DNA of 64,000 nt from Rutstroemia sp. NJR-2017a BVV2 (lineage: Eukaryota; Ascomycota; Leotiomycetes; Helotiales; Rutstroemiaceae): positions 372,001 through 436,000 of the forward strand of contig NJPS01000044.1 in assembly GCA_002946415.1 (NCBI GenBank). Direction: 5' to 3'. Position 1 is the first letter of the stretch. Each line of letters starts with the position of its first letter. This document shows, in pieces, positions 1-12,148 of the stretch. The translations under genes and the position numbers were made by a program. Below the pieces are notes generated by a model. It saw nothing but the letters and a program-made list of their open reading frames with translations, made no database searches and was not told the origin of the DNA.

Positions 1-773
1 AACCCGCTCATTACTCGGTCGATCTCCCGCTCTGTTAAGGGAGGTTCGCCCGAGTCTGGCGCCGTGTTTAATAGTGCGTCTCGTAGTTCGGCGTAGTCGG
101 CTTGTCCGCTGTCGTCTTCGTCAAAAGCGGAAAATGCGTTTAGCAATTCTGGAGTGGGTGATAATGTGGTAAGAAGAGTCGCTAATGAGTTTAGGAATGT
201 TGGTAGAGTGACGGTCTGCGAGGTGGACGGTGGGAAGAAAGCGGTCAGTTCTGAATTCGTAGAAGAAAGACCTGTTTTTAGTTAATATGATAGTCCAGCG
301 AAAGTAATTGAGGAAGACAAACCCAATTGAGTTAACATATCAGCTACATCTTCTCTGCCTACTTGTCCGTCGCTATCTCTATCCAGAATCTGGAATCCTT
401 CCCGTAATTCTCTCACTTGCGCAGGCGGTAATTGCGACAGCGCACTGTTGTCATTGGAATAGCTTGCGCCAGCACTTTTCAAAGGACCTCCAAAACCTGG
501 GCTTAACTTTGCACCCTTCGTAGGAGAGGGTTCCGGTTCTCTATACGCCGGCGACAAACCACGAGCAGTCCATTTACTCGTGTCAAGCGTTGAAGTCGAA
601 ACAGCGGAAGGGCCCAGTCTACTCGGTGTCAACATCGTTTGCGGTGATGAAGGGTTCGGCGTTGATTGACGAAGAGGTGAAGGTGAAGGAGAAACTGCAG
701 AATCAGGTCGTCGAAATGGAGAGGCTCGAGGGGACCCGAAGGATAATGGTGAGGGTTTGTAAGAAGCAGACAT
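1..773 (-). CDS. Myosin regulatory light chain-like EF-hand protein, C-terminus cut by window edge
   Basis: Two exons are visible, 773-323 and 271-1, joined across a 51 bp intron (322-272; GTTTGT donor, TAACTAAAAACAG acceptor). Translation gives a Ser/Pro-rich N-terminal extension (residues 1-115), then an EF-hand with loop DRDSDGQVGRED at 131-142. After the intron comes a second EF-hand-like loop (DEDDSGQADYAE) near the window edge. This order, with a phosphorylatable Ser-rich tail before a two-lobed calmodulin fold, matches fungal myosin II regulatory light chains (Rlc1/Mlc2 type), which bind the myosin neck IQ motif at the contractile ring. A calmodulin-like protein is the alternative. The gene is divergent from the Afi1 gene, sharing a 1.3 kb spacer. 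The last residues lie outside the window. Confidence 0.8.
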
Positions 774-2056
774 TGACTAGAGACAAGAAAAAGCACTGTG
801 TTAGTGCTGCATGCTGCATCTTGCCTTGGTATAACATCTAACACAGGAAGTCACGACGTCGTAAAAGTGGACCTAAACAGCTAAACAACTTACCATGGTT
901 GATGCGGAGACAAATATTATTCTCCTAGAAGTACAATGGAAAGTACTTGTTTTAAAGTAGGTACCGGTACGTCAACGAGAGTAGAATGTGTAAATGTGGA
1001 CGTGAATGTGAACGTGGATTATCCTCGGCGAGAGTGGAGAGTGTATTAAAGAAAGTCAATTGCAGAGATTCTATTGATCAATAGAAATGCGCAGGATTGA
1101 AAGTAAAGGATGGTGAAGTTAGAGATGAGAGGTACCTGCGCGTAATGGTCAAGGCCAGTATTTTCCGATCGTTCGAAGAGTGCAGGGCGGAGAGGCTGAA
1201 TGTTTTGATTTGTTGCCGTGTAAACAAACTTGTGGTCTGTATTACGTAATGAGATCTTAGTGCGAGGCTGCAGCAGATGGGATCCAAGATCTTCGCTTGA
1301 TTGGTCGGGCGATCTTAGTCTCAGCTAATCGGTAAGCTACATCTGTGCGCCATTTTCAGTCAAGGCGGCTTGCAGGTTGGCTTCAAAGTTCCAGGAAGCC
1401 AAGGACCCCACTCTATTGCAGACCCCTAATCCGTACAGCAGTCCGTCCCAATCCCCTGAGTTGAGCAAGCAAGTGAGCAAGTGAGCAAGTGAGCAATTGA
1501 GCAGAGAGGGCAATGAATGAGGCACAAGAAAGAGTACTTTGGACGCTTACTCTCCCTCTCACTCCCTCTCACACGAAAACTGACAGAGCTCACTGGTTGG
1601 GTAACTGGTAGAACACAGTGCAGGAATACGACTTACACTGTATCATCATCCAGATCCTACTTCGTCTCTTAGGAAAATCCTTTCAAATACATACCACATG
1701 CCCTATTGTAGCTCTCCTTTTCTTACCCTTCTCCCCTCCCCCTTATTCTAATCTTCTTATTCAAATACCTTAATAGAGCCATCTTTTAATTATCCAATCG
1801 ATCAATTTTCTCCCGTTCCGCCCAAAGTCCCTTCGTTGGGAAAATCTACAAACCCATCCTCCCATCCTTGATACAAGCCGCGGCGAAACCCTTGAAAATC
1901 ACCAAACCTTTCCTTAGTTCGTCGAAGTGATTGCCGCGCACGGATTGAATTAAGGCTTCACACTCGTTCGGAAACCCTGTCGCACAGAGTGGGACTGTGA
2001 CTTGGTACTAGCTTTTACCTAGTAATGCTTTCTTGGGCTCCAAGGTGATTCTAGAT
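774..2056. promoter_or_regulatory. Divergent intergenic region between light-chain and Afi1 genes
   Basis: This 1.28 kb spacer separates two divergent genes and should hold both promoters. Visible features are a short tandem array of AAGTGAGC-like units (about 1461-1500) and pyrimidine tracts at about 1550-1575 and 1720-1745, on the Afi1-proximal side. A small upstream ORF (ATG at 2025, 7 sense codons, stop before 2049) precedes the Afi1 ATG. Small ORFs on either strand look non-coding. Confidence 0.5.
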
Positions 2057-4708
2057 ATGGCGTCGGCACTTCCTTTTGCGCCTTCATATCGCAAGACCAG
2101 CTCCACGAACATGTCAATGCAGCCATTGCGTCCTACCACGCGGGGTACAATAGGGAGTGCGACGACGAGTTCGAATGGGAGTTACCAGCGAAGGACCTCT
2201 CTATCTTCTTTCCCATCCTCGAGGTCCCCGTCCGTCATGTCACAACGTCGACCCTCACGAAGCCCAAACCCCCCTCCTCCGATAGACACGGATCGCAGGT
2301 CTGATCCAAGTACGAATTCGAAGGAACCTTCCAGCGGCGTATCTTCCCAACACTCGTCCCTATCCGTCCCTAAACGATATAATCCGGGAGCACATTCGGC
2401 ACGGAAATTGAAATCCCAATACCCTCGTGGTGACACTGAAAACCATGTCGAATATATACTTGTGGCGTCGTTTGATATCGATAAAGGGCCAATAATGGAA
2501 CATCAATACCCTGTCGCAATTACCGGAGATGAACATATGTTGGCAGAACTGATGCTGCCCGATCAAGCACATGTGCGGAATCAGGACTGGACAATATTCT
2601 TTCTGCATAAGGACACCAGTCAAGACGAAGAAGAGGCAGAAGAGAAGGCAGAGAGGAAAAGGTTACGACAAGAGAGGAAGCAAGCCAGAGCGGCGATGCG
2701 GGAGGCCGGGCAAGACCCATCTACCGTGGATGGAGAGGGTAGTGAGGATGATTCAGATGATGATGACGAACCAGAAGGGGCAGAAGGACCCCCTCTGATA
2801 TACGTGCTAAATCTCGTCAACACAAAACAAGACAAGACAGCCAAAAGAGGAGCCGTGGTCAAGGCAATGGCGATCTGTACTCGACATCCATTTTTACATA
2901 TTTATAAGGTATGTTTCATGTTTCACCTCAATTATAGCAAAACTGACTTTGTCTAGCCACTTTTATTATTAGCTCTTGAAGAGTATTTCAAAACCCCTCA
3001 ACCTTCTACGCTGGCGGAGTTGTACGAGGCAGTTAACACTATGGATTTGTCACTAATGCCTAAGCTGAGCATCCTTGAACGGCATCTTCTACAGGCTAGT
3101 GACAACAAAGATCTGTTCGTTGAGAAGTTCGAACAGATGATCCAGATGCGTATGGCTGAGGATAAAGGCGAATCGCTGGACGACATAACAGCCTTTTCCG
3201 AAAGTCCGGAAAGAAGACCAGGTCTGGTACGAAATGGAACGAAAGCGCACGTTCAGACCCATTCGACATATGCCGTACCCCGAGATACACATGAGTTTGA
3301 GACAAAAGTCATGTATAATGGCATTCCAATACCTATCAAGGTTCCCGTGGCAGTCTCACCGGAGACTGTTGGCGATTTCTCACTGATAAAACTTATTCAG
3401 ACATACAATGACCCTCATGCAAAATCACCAGTTCCGTTCGCTTTACATCCTCATCTTACGACTGGCGGGATACATACGCATCCAATTATAGTGTTGGTTA
3501 ATGCTATGTTAACACAGAAACGTGTTATATTTCTTGGTCACAACCGTCCTTCGGGAGAAGTTGCAGAAGCAGTACTTGCTGCATGTGCTTTGGTATCCGG
3601 GGGTGTTCTTCGTGGCTTCACTCGCCACGCCTTTCCATACACTGATCTCAGCAAGATTGATGATCTGTTGAAGGTGCCCGGTTTTATTGCTGGAGTGACC
3701 AACCCAACCTTCGAGAACCATCCCGAATGGTGGGATTTACTCTGCGATCTACCATCAGGACGCATGAGGATCAGTAGCCGGATTGATCCTGCTCCTCTCA
3801 CAGAAGGACTCGCCAACTTCCAACAGCAGAATCCAGCTTACGCAAGCGCTACCAATGTGGCCACATCCACCAGCCAAGCTGCAAGTGACCCTACTGGCGA
3901 TGCTGCGTTCATGAATGACGTAATACGAAGCATCGCCGCCAGACACGGCGAAGGCGCAATCCGAGCCAAATGGCGCGACTGGGTTGTGAAATTTACCAGA
4001 ATCGCTGCCTCCTTTGAAGAGAGTGTCTACGGTACCAGCGCGCTTCACATTGGCGTGGAAAAGCTAGAAAACAACAACGAAAACATAAGTGGCCACGGCT
4101 ACGTCTGGCCAGACGAACATGCCAAACTGCGAGAACTTGCTGGGAGTATCAATCGGATCGAAGGGTGGAGGAATACTCGAAGCTACTACAGTTTCAAGCA
4201 GGTAAGTCCCCCAAATTCACAATGTATATTGAACAATATCTCACATCCTCCCCAGGACGTCGCACAAATCCACCGCTTCCTCCCTCTCAAAGCCCTCGAC
4301 TTCCACCATCTGCACGACCGTCTCCGCATGACGAAGCTCACCCCCTACGTCAGCCGTGACATCTATCTCGCGATGGAAAAATACACGCATTCCTACGACG
4401 AGATCTGCCAGCTGCTAACGGTGGCGCCGGAGTCCCATGCAGGGCTGTTTTATATCGCGTTGGGACTGTTCCATAAGGAGAGGGAAGTCAGAATCAGAGT
4501 GGTGGATTTACTGGAAAGGATGAGTGAACATGAGGCCGGGAGACATTGGTGGAAGGCGCTGAGCCGCTTTGAAAAGTTGGCGTATATTAGGATTAAGAGG
4601 GAGGCGGAGGCGGAGGCGAGGGCGAGGGAGGGGGGTGCCGAGAGGGAGGGGGAAGCGGTGGGGTTGGAGGAGGGGGAGGGGATGATTATGGGGAGGAGGG
4701 TTAGTTAG
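2057..4708 (+). CDS. AFI1: Arf3-interacting protein Afi1 (DENN-like polarity protein)
   Basis: Three exons: 2057-2908, 2957-4201 and 4256-4708. Introns are 2909-2956 (GTATGT...TAG) and 4202-4255 (GTAAGT...CAG). A Ser/Pro-rich N-terminus (residues 1-130) precedes the Afi1 domain, recognisable from [23 protein letters not shown] Lys/Glu/Arg helix and an acidic run ([13 protein letters not shown]) interrupt the fold. Further DENN-like blocks follow, with [21 protein letters not shown] and the [12 protein letters not shown] region. The C-terminus is a low-complexity Glu/Ala/Gly/Arg tail. In yeast Afi1 binds GTP-loaded Arf3 and helps place polarity factors at the cell cortex. The open frame extends 5' only through a TTG at 2033, so the ATG at 2057 is preferred. 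Length (about 850 aa) fits the family. Confidence 0.88.
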
Positions 4709-5767
4709 TTGGTTGGTTGGTTGGTGTAGCTTGTATTTTTTCTTGGTTGGCTTGTTTGCTGATGGGAGTGGGCTTCTGATTGCTGGGAAAGATTGGGTGG
4801 AGTTGTGTGTATTGGTGCTTGTGTTGTTGGTGTTGGTGTTGGTGTTGGTGTTAGTTGATGGATGCATGGATGGATGAATGATTTCACGAAGATCATGATC
4901 ATTGTTTTCTCTGTCTTTATATACTTTTTGGAAGTTGATGGGATATACTTGTGTTGTTTTCTGGGGTTATGGTGCATGCAGATAGCATGGCGATGGATGG
5001 GTGGATAGGTTTGAATTAGGGATGAATTGCAAAGGTTCCAGGAGCATGGCCATATGAAGCTCTGGGGCTGGAGGTATGAGGGTCGAGTGATGATGGATGA
5101 ATGAGAGGACAGAAGAGAGAAGAGACGTGAAGAGATAGATACCCCCGAGACGAGGAACAGATAAGGCAAGAAAGAAAGGAAGGAAGGAAGAAGAGAAGGT
5201 GGCTGGTACAGTGGGGGAAGTTCAAAAAAATTAGACGATGGCTTATATATAAGCTAGCTGGCTCATCATCGGGGCTTGGATGCCAGGAATTATCAATGAA
5301 TGATTGCCACACTTGCCTCCGAGAACCTGATATGTTTTCTTCGTTCCGAAATATGTTTCAATATGATTCTGACCATTCATAAATAACCAAATCTTTCCGC
5401 TTACTTTCTTAGTTGTGATTAGGGACATGGGTAGATTCTCGAGGACGTCTTATTAGATAACCGATAGATATTGGTTTAGAGAATATCTCTAGTTCAGACG
5501 TTACAGATATATATTTGGTCCTTGGGTTAATACATGAATTAAAGGGCTATTTACAGCTTATGTTCATTATTCATCCTCCTTCTGGATTCTTGTTCTTTTT
5601 CTTGGCCGTTTTCGCTTCTATGTCAATTAGCTGCTGCTTGTCTCTGCTGCTCCCTGTCTTCCCAGATTGAGATGGGATGATGAGAACTGGTGTGGAAGGG
5701 GAAAAAACGGACAGGAAGGAGAACGGGAATTTTCTGGGGAGTGGAAGATATAAACGGAACATACGTA
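4709..5767. other. Convergent 3' intergenic region, AFI1 / formylglutathione hydrolase
   Basis: No gene is seen. Just after the Afi1 stop are GGTT repeats (about 4705-4725) and a run of about four TTGGTG hexamers (about 4826-4853). A purine-rich stretch (about 5085-5205) and a TA-rich segment (about 5237-5255) follow. The short ORFs here are low-complexity reverse readings of these repeats. Confidence 0.5.
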
Positions 5768-6882
5768 CTATGCAAATAGGTATTTTGCAGCATGATTGAT
5801 GTGATCCGTTGCGAAGGAGGAGATGAAGAAGTATGAGTGGTCGTAGCCCTTAACTTTTGTTAGTTCTGTTGCTTCTTGAGGATAAAGCGGAATGCTTATA
5901 CCTCTTGATATCTAAGTGTTAAGCTCTTATCATTTCCTGATTCCTTGGCTGCTTCTGCGAAGTTCTCTGGTAGCAGTTGACCTTGCTTGTAGAAATTATC
6001 CGCGGTTCCCTATTCCTCGAGTATCAGTATTTTAGTCTTTCGTGTGCTCCATCTTCTCTCAAACAAAATGAAGGAATAAGCGGAAAGAGGTGAATAAGAA
6101 ATAAATAACTCACCACATCCACAAGCGCCGGAAACTCCCCCTTGTAACCCTTCACCAGCTCGCTTGCATCCCACTCCTTCCAGCTCTCCTTATCGTCTCC
6201 CAAGTACCCCCCAAAAGCCTTTTCTCCCCACGGACATTTCGACGGGTTCGCGATCGGCGCAAACGCACTCACGCTCTTGTACATACCCGGATTCTTCAAA
6301 AATAACGTCAAGGCGCCGTGTCCGCCCATCGAGTGCCCCATTATACTCTTGCGCGAGGAATCGAGCTCTGGGAAAGAAGAGAAGAGCGCGTTAGGGAGCT
6401 CCTCGGTAATGTAGCTGTACATGTGGTAGTTTGTAGACCAGGGAGCTTTTGTTGCGTTGAGGTAGAACCCCGCACCGCTACCGAAGTCGTAGGCGTCGTC
6501 TTCGCCGGCGATTTTGCATCCGCCTGGAGGATGGAGTTGTTAGCTGTATGAATTTTTGCTTCATAGCGTCTCAGTTGGGAGCTTGGAATTAGGAATTGGT
6601 GAAAGGAAGTGAAAGGTACGTACGCGGACTGGTATCGGGGTATACAACTGCTATTCCCTTCTGGCTGGCTCCGTATTGGAAGAATCCCTTCTCGGCTCCA
6701 TTGTCCCCCGTACATGTTAATCCGGCTAGATAGAATAAAACGGGAACTTTCTTCGATTCAGAAGCACCAGGTGGGAGGTAGAGGTTCAGTGCCATGTCGC
6801 AGGATGTGCTAGTTGCAGAGTGGCTCAGTTTGAGGAGCTTGCCTCCAAAGGAGGCGATTGTTGCTGTTGTTTTGAACGACAT
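5768..6882 (-). CDS. S-formylglutathione hydrolase (esterase D family)
   Basis: Four exons: 6882-6624, 6523-6114, 6009-5902 and 5848-5768, giving 285 aa, the normal family length. The enzyme hydrolyses S-formylglutathione to formate and glutathione, the last step of glutathione-dependent formaldehyde oxidation, in the cytosol. The alpha/beta-hydrolase triad is readable: Ser151 in GHSMGGHG, Asp227 in GTADNFY and His263 in GYDHSYFF. Near the N-terminus, [11 protein letters not shown] is the conserved oxyanion/Cys segment. The last two exons are small; the exon 3 reading frame would stop two codons into the last intron, so splicing is needed to reach the catalytic His. An in-frame upstream ATG at 7053 would add 57 residues, but homology begins at MSFKTT. 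Confidence 0.93.
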
Positions 6883-8011
6883 TTTGGCCGTGCTTGTTTG
6901 ATTGTCGAATTTGTGGTATGAGGTTGTATATGAGACGAGGAGAAGATTGACAAAATCGAGGTTTGGATATGTTGAGAGGAATGTGTGTATGACGTTTGGA
7001 GCTTGGTTCTTCAACCCCTCCTTCGATAGAAGGTATCGTGGGTATCTCGACATCTACCCCACATTTCTTCGGATCTTGCTCGGAATTGAGGAGCTATGTA
7101 CTACAGGTTTAAGACACTAAAACAGGAAATCAATTCCTTGAGAAAACACCTTGGGAGAGACGGAGGAACCCTGAGAGCAGTTCAATGGCACCTAACTCCA
7201 GATGAAGATATATGCTTAGTTGCTGAGGTTGCCGGCTCGAGACGCAATGGCTACCACGACTTTGCTTTCGCGTGAGAGGTTCTCGGTCCGTGATCAGATT
7301 TCACTTGTCAACGTCGCGTAAAGAAATCCTCAACCCGCCATGATTTCACTGCTTAAAGGCCTGTCCTGGTATACGAGTTTTGCTGCTGGTGTCGAAATTT
7401 GCGTTCATTGGGGTGAACGGTCTTGGAAAGGGACATAAAATCTTCACAAAGAGTGCTATTGCATCACGTCGAGCTGCGTCACCACGACGGGAACAATCAA
7501 CCCATGCCGACCTAAGAAGCTCGACAGAAAGTAAGAAACAGTTCTTGATTCATCAGTATTGGGGCTAGGCTCTCTAACTCTGAGCATTCATGGTGTTGAG
7601 TTCCGATAATCAGAAGCATTGGTGACAGATGCTTCAGGCCTACAGCCTCCCTAGGCTACAATGCCGTATATAAAGTCTTGACATTGATGGGTGGATCATA
7701 ATGCATTTGGTGCTTCTAGGAGATTTGGGTCTAGTGACCTCAAACTTTTGAATGAATTCATGTTTTGACCCAGCAGGAGTATACTTTGCTGTGGTGTAAC
7801 CATCCGCATATCGTTGCAGTGTGGCGAAGCTGCAGCTATGCACCAAGCCACCTGACCGCAGCGCTGATTTGACACTCTTCAATTGCGTCTCGAACAATTT
7901 CCTTACGAACATTTGAATTCTACTTCACTAGAACGAGTTTCCTGCTGGCGTTTTTCGGTGTTATTGAGACGTTTAATTGTTTTATTTCCTTTTGAATGGC
8001 GCAACACAGAA
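6883..8011. promoter_or_regulatory. Divergent intergenic region, formylglutathione hydrolase / HET-NACHT-ANK
   Basis: No convincing gene lies in this 1.13 kb spacer. It must contain the promoters of the two divergent genes. The minus frame upstream of the hydrolase stays open to an ATG at 7053, and the plus frame upstream of the HET gene stays open to about 7883 without an ATG. I see no repeats or known binding sites I can name. Confidence 0.4.
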
Positions 8012-11000
8012 ATGCGTCTCTTGGAACTAAAGGATAACGGCGACTTCGGTCTGACCAAGGACATCTTGAACGATGTGCAGCCTTACGCGATTCTTTCCCA
8101 CACTTGGGGTGGTGATGACGAAGAGGTCACTTACCAAGATATTATAAGAGGCACTGGGAAAACTAAAGCTGGATACAAGAAAATCCGATTCTGCATCGAG
8201 CAAGCTGCTCGTGACGGTTTGCGGCATTGCTGGGTCGACACTTGCTGCATCAATAAGGCGGACAGTACCGAGCTCACGGAAGCTATCAACTCAATGTTCC
8301 GTTGGTATCGCAGCGCAGTGAAATGCTATGTATATCTGTCAGACGTTGTAACGGACGGACGTGGTCTAGCCGATACAATCTGGCATCCAGCCTTTCGAAG
8401 CAGCCGATGGTTTACTCGTGGTTGGACACTTCAAGAACTTATCGCTCCACCAATTGTGGAGTTCTTTTGCTCGAATGGCCATCTTCTTGGTGATAAAACC
8501 TCATTGGGGCAACCGCTTTGTCAGATAACAGGTATCGCGCTTCCAGCTCTTCGAGGGGCGCCCTTATCTTCATTCAGCACACATGAACGATTCATGTGGG
8601 CCAACAAACGCCAAACGAAGCGCGAGGAGGACAAGGTTTATTCTCTTCTGGGCATTTTTGACATCTATATGCCACTCATCTATGGAGAGGGCAGGGAGAA
8701 CGCATCGAGGAGACTTCAAGAGTCCATATCCAGTGCACTGAAGCACCATATCAACGCAGATACGACAAGCTCGCCGACCCCATCAGACCCCAGAAAACGA
8801 CAAAAGGTTTCCCATCGCCATGCGTCCCATGATCCTACCGATGACAGTACAAACTCTCTCCCCTCAGGGTTGCTCTACTACGACGAACATCTTCAATCTC
8901 GTGGTAAGCATACTTACTCTAGAATCATGTGGAATATCCTTACTCGGGGATACTAATTCTAATCTTTTCGAATAGAATGCGTATCGCCGCCTGGTACTAT
9001 TCATAGCATCAGTGCTGACACGAAGCAATCACTGATAGACCAACTCTACTTCGCCAAAATTGATGAACGCCTAATGAATTTAACCCCTGCCCAAGGAACA
9101 ACCTGCCGCTGGTTCTTCAAGTCACTGGAATACTTATCTTGGAATGACATGACGAAGGATTCAGATCATGATGGCTTCCTTTGGCTCAAGGGAAATCCTG
9201 GAACAGGGAAGTCTACTCTGATGAAATTCCTCTTCGAGAAAGCCAGAGTCAGGGCGAAAGAAGATCCTTCACATATCACAATTTCCTTCTTCTTTCTCGC
9301 CCGGGGTTCGTATGAAGAGAAGTCAACAACAGGCTTATACCGTTCACTTCTCCACCAGCTTTTTGAGATAGTGCCCGAGTCCAAGGAAAGCTTGGAATGG
9401 ATGACGGCGGATGGAGCGAGGGGCATTGAGCGCACTGGATGGCACAAGGAAGCACTGAAGCAAACCTTGAGCCGCGCTGTTCAAAGTCTCGGGGACAAAC
9501 TTCTGACTATCTTTGTCGACGCTCTAGATGAATGCGATGAGAATCAAGTTATGGATATGGTGTTTTTCTTCGAGGAACTCTGCGACTACGCGAGAGAGGC
9601 AAAAAGTCGATTGCAAGTTTGTTTCTCGAGTCGGCATTATCCAACCATTGTCATACAGAGAGGCATTGAGATTGTCCTAGAAGATCAGACAGGACATACA
9701 ACAGACATTGAGCAATACATCAAGTCAAAACTCAGACTTGGCAAGTCCAAAACAGCAGAGGAGCTGCGGTCTCGGATTCTTGAGAAATCTTCGAACATCT
9801 TCCTTTGGGTCGTGTTGGTTCTTGATATCCTCAATTCAGAATACCCCAACGGCTCTATATCGCTGAAAAAAATGCAGGAGCGTCTTAATCAAATTCCGCT
9901 CAAATTATCGGAATTGTTCGAAATGATTCTGAACCGAGATGAGCAGAACCCCGAACGGCTACATCTGTGCCTGAAATGGATTCTATTTGCTACTCGTCCT
10001 TTGAAGTCACCGGAACTCTATTTCGCTGTTCAGCTTGGTGTTGATAAATCGTCATCAGGTCATTGGGATCCGGAAGATGTGGATCCTGATCAGATAAATA
10101 CTTTCGTGAGGAGTTCTTCCAAAGGTCTGGCCGAGGTAACGCGAAACAAAGCCTCCGAAGTACAATTCATCCACGAGTCTGTCCGAGACTTCTTACTGGG
10201 CAAATATGCAGGGCAGTCGCCGGAAGCTTCCAGTAACTTCATTGGCCACAGCCACGAAATCTTGAAAGATTGCTGCATTGCTCAGTTGACGAATTGCTGC
10301 ATTACGCGTCTGAGCACCGGGACCGAAAATTGCATTGTGATACCGGAGCCTCTGCCAAAGGCCCGTCAAACAGCAGACTTGCGACAGTCGATTTGCGCCG
10401 AGTATCCCTTTCTCGAGTATGCGGTAATCAACGTCTATCATCACGCGAATTATACTCAACAAAACGAAATAGAACAGGAAGACTTTTTGGCCCATTTCGA
10501 CATAAAGAAGTGGATAGCTCTCAGCAATATCCTCGAAAAGTACGACAGCAGAAGATACAAAGATTCTGCAAGTCTACTCTATATACTTGCTGAGCGAGAC
10601 TTGGACGCTCTTATTCGTATTCATCCACAGAGAAGTTCTTTCCTTGTGGAAGAAGATGGGCGCTACGGTGTGCCTTTGCTAGCAGCCGTAGCAAATGGGA
10701 GCAACAAAGCCATTAAGACATTTTTGGAACTCAAGGTGAAATCTCGCTGCCAAAAACCCCGACTTCCCGCTATATATAGGGAGTATTGCACGGATCCCAA
10801 TCAACAACTTCTCCCTAATCGTAATTTCACTTACTCCCCACGAAGAGGCGTTCTTTTATATTTAGTAGAGTACGGCAGCACCAGCCTCGTCGAATTTATT
10901 CTCACGACAGGAGAATGCAATCTAAAGCCACTTGATGTCAGGGTAGAGACGCCGCTGTGGTGGACAATTAACGACCGCAAATACAGTATGACTAAGCTAT

Positions 11001-12148
11001 TACTTGATGCGGGGGCGGATAGAGAGGCTGAAAGTGTCGGGGGCACGGTGCCCTTGTGCTGGGCGGCGATGAGAAATGACGAAGTTTTAACAATGTTACT
11101 GCTTGAAGCAGGTGCCAATAAAGAGGCAAGCAACTATGCTAATCCCCAAACACCACTGGTTAGAGCTGTTGAATATGGGAGCGCAGCAATAGTAAAACTA
11201 TTGCTTGAAGCTGGTGCTGATATAGAGACAAGAAACTTAATTGGCCAAACGCCGCTGTTAATAGCTACTCAGTATAAGAACGAAGCGATAATAAAACTGT
11301 TACTTAAAGCTGGTGCTGACACGGACGCAAGAGACTTGGGTCACTCGGCTGGCCTAACACCACTGTTAAGGGCTACTGAATCGGAGTATGGGAGCGAAGC
11401 GATCGTAAAACTATTGCTTGAAGCTGGTGCTGATATAGAGGCAAGAGGCTCAGCTGGTCAAACACCACTATTAAGAGCTGCTCAATATGGGAGCGCAGCA
11501 ATAGTAAAACTATTGCTTGGAGCTGGTGCTGGTATAGAGGCAAGAGACTCTTCTGGTCGAACACCATTATCAATATCTACTCAATACTCTAGCAATGGAG
11601 CAATAGTAAAACTATTGCTTGAAGCCGGTGCTGACATAGAGGCACGCGACTTGGCTCGCCAAACACCACTATTAAGGGCTATTGAGTGTACGAGTGAGGT
11701 GATAGTAAAACTATTGCTTGAAGCCGGTGCTGGCCTGGACGTTAGAGACTCATCTGGCAGGACACCACTGCTAATAGCTACTCAGTATGAGACTCGGAGC
11801 GGAGGGATAATAAAACTATTGCTTGAAGCTGGTGCTGATTTAGTGGCAGAGGACAATGGTGGCCAAACAGCACTATCTTGGACAGTACGAAATAACTCCA
11901 CGTCCACGACAATGCTGTTGATACAGGAATATCGAAGTAAAGGTATTAACAACTTGGCACCGTTGTTGTTGTTAGCCAAGCAAGGAAAAGATGAAATGGT
12001 TAAAGTGTTCCTGGAGGAAGGCGCGAACCCAAGCGTGGAGGATGAATTTGGTCAAACACCTATATGGTACGCACACACAAACAATCATGAGCGAGTAGTT
12101 CAAATGCTTTTGGATGCAGGAGCTTCAAGGGAGGAAATGGAAGGCTGA
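8012..12148 (+). CDS. HET-NACHT-ankyrin protein (fungal NLR-like allorecognition/cell-death receptor)
   Basis: Two exons, 8012-8903 and 8976-12148 (intron GTAAGC...TAG), encode 1354 aa. Residues 1-250 are a HET domain, with YAILSHTWGG (25-34), CWVDTCCINK (73-82) and RGWTLQELIAPP (136-147). Residues about 345-600 form a NACHT ATPase, with P-loop GNPGTGKST (370-378) and Walker B LLTIFVDALDECDE (about 473-486). A helical region follows, then about 12 ankyrin repeats (about 955-1350) of consensus GQTPLLRA...AIVKLLLEAGADIEAR. HET domains trigger heterokaryon-incompatibility cell death, and NACHT-plus-repeat proteins act as ligand-gated STAND switches. The repeats are likely the ligand-sensing part. 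Central repeats are close to identical in DNA, a sign of recent duplication or conversion. The first ATG in frame with the HET homology is at 8012. A Zn2Cys6 gene follows 1.2 kb downstream. Confidence 0.92.
11130..11860 (+). repeat. DNA-level tandem ankyrin repeats inside the HET-NACHT gene
   Basis: About seven ankyrin units of roughly 100 bp sit head to tail. A core of AAAACTATTGCTTG recurs near 11194, 11406, 11502, 11608, 11708 and 11813, usually followed by AAGCTGGTGCTGA or a one-base variant. Inter-unit spacing varies by multiples of three, from insertions such as the extra residues in the HSAGLTPLLRATESEYGS and STQYSSNG units. The outer units (before 11100 and after 11870) are much more diverged. 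Confidence 0.85.
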
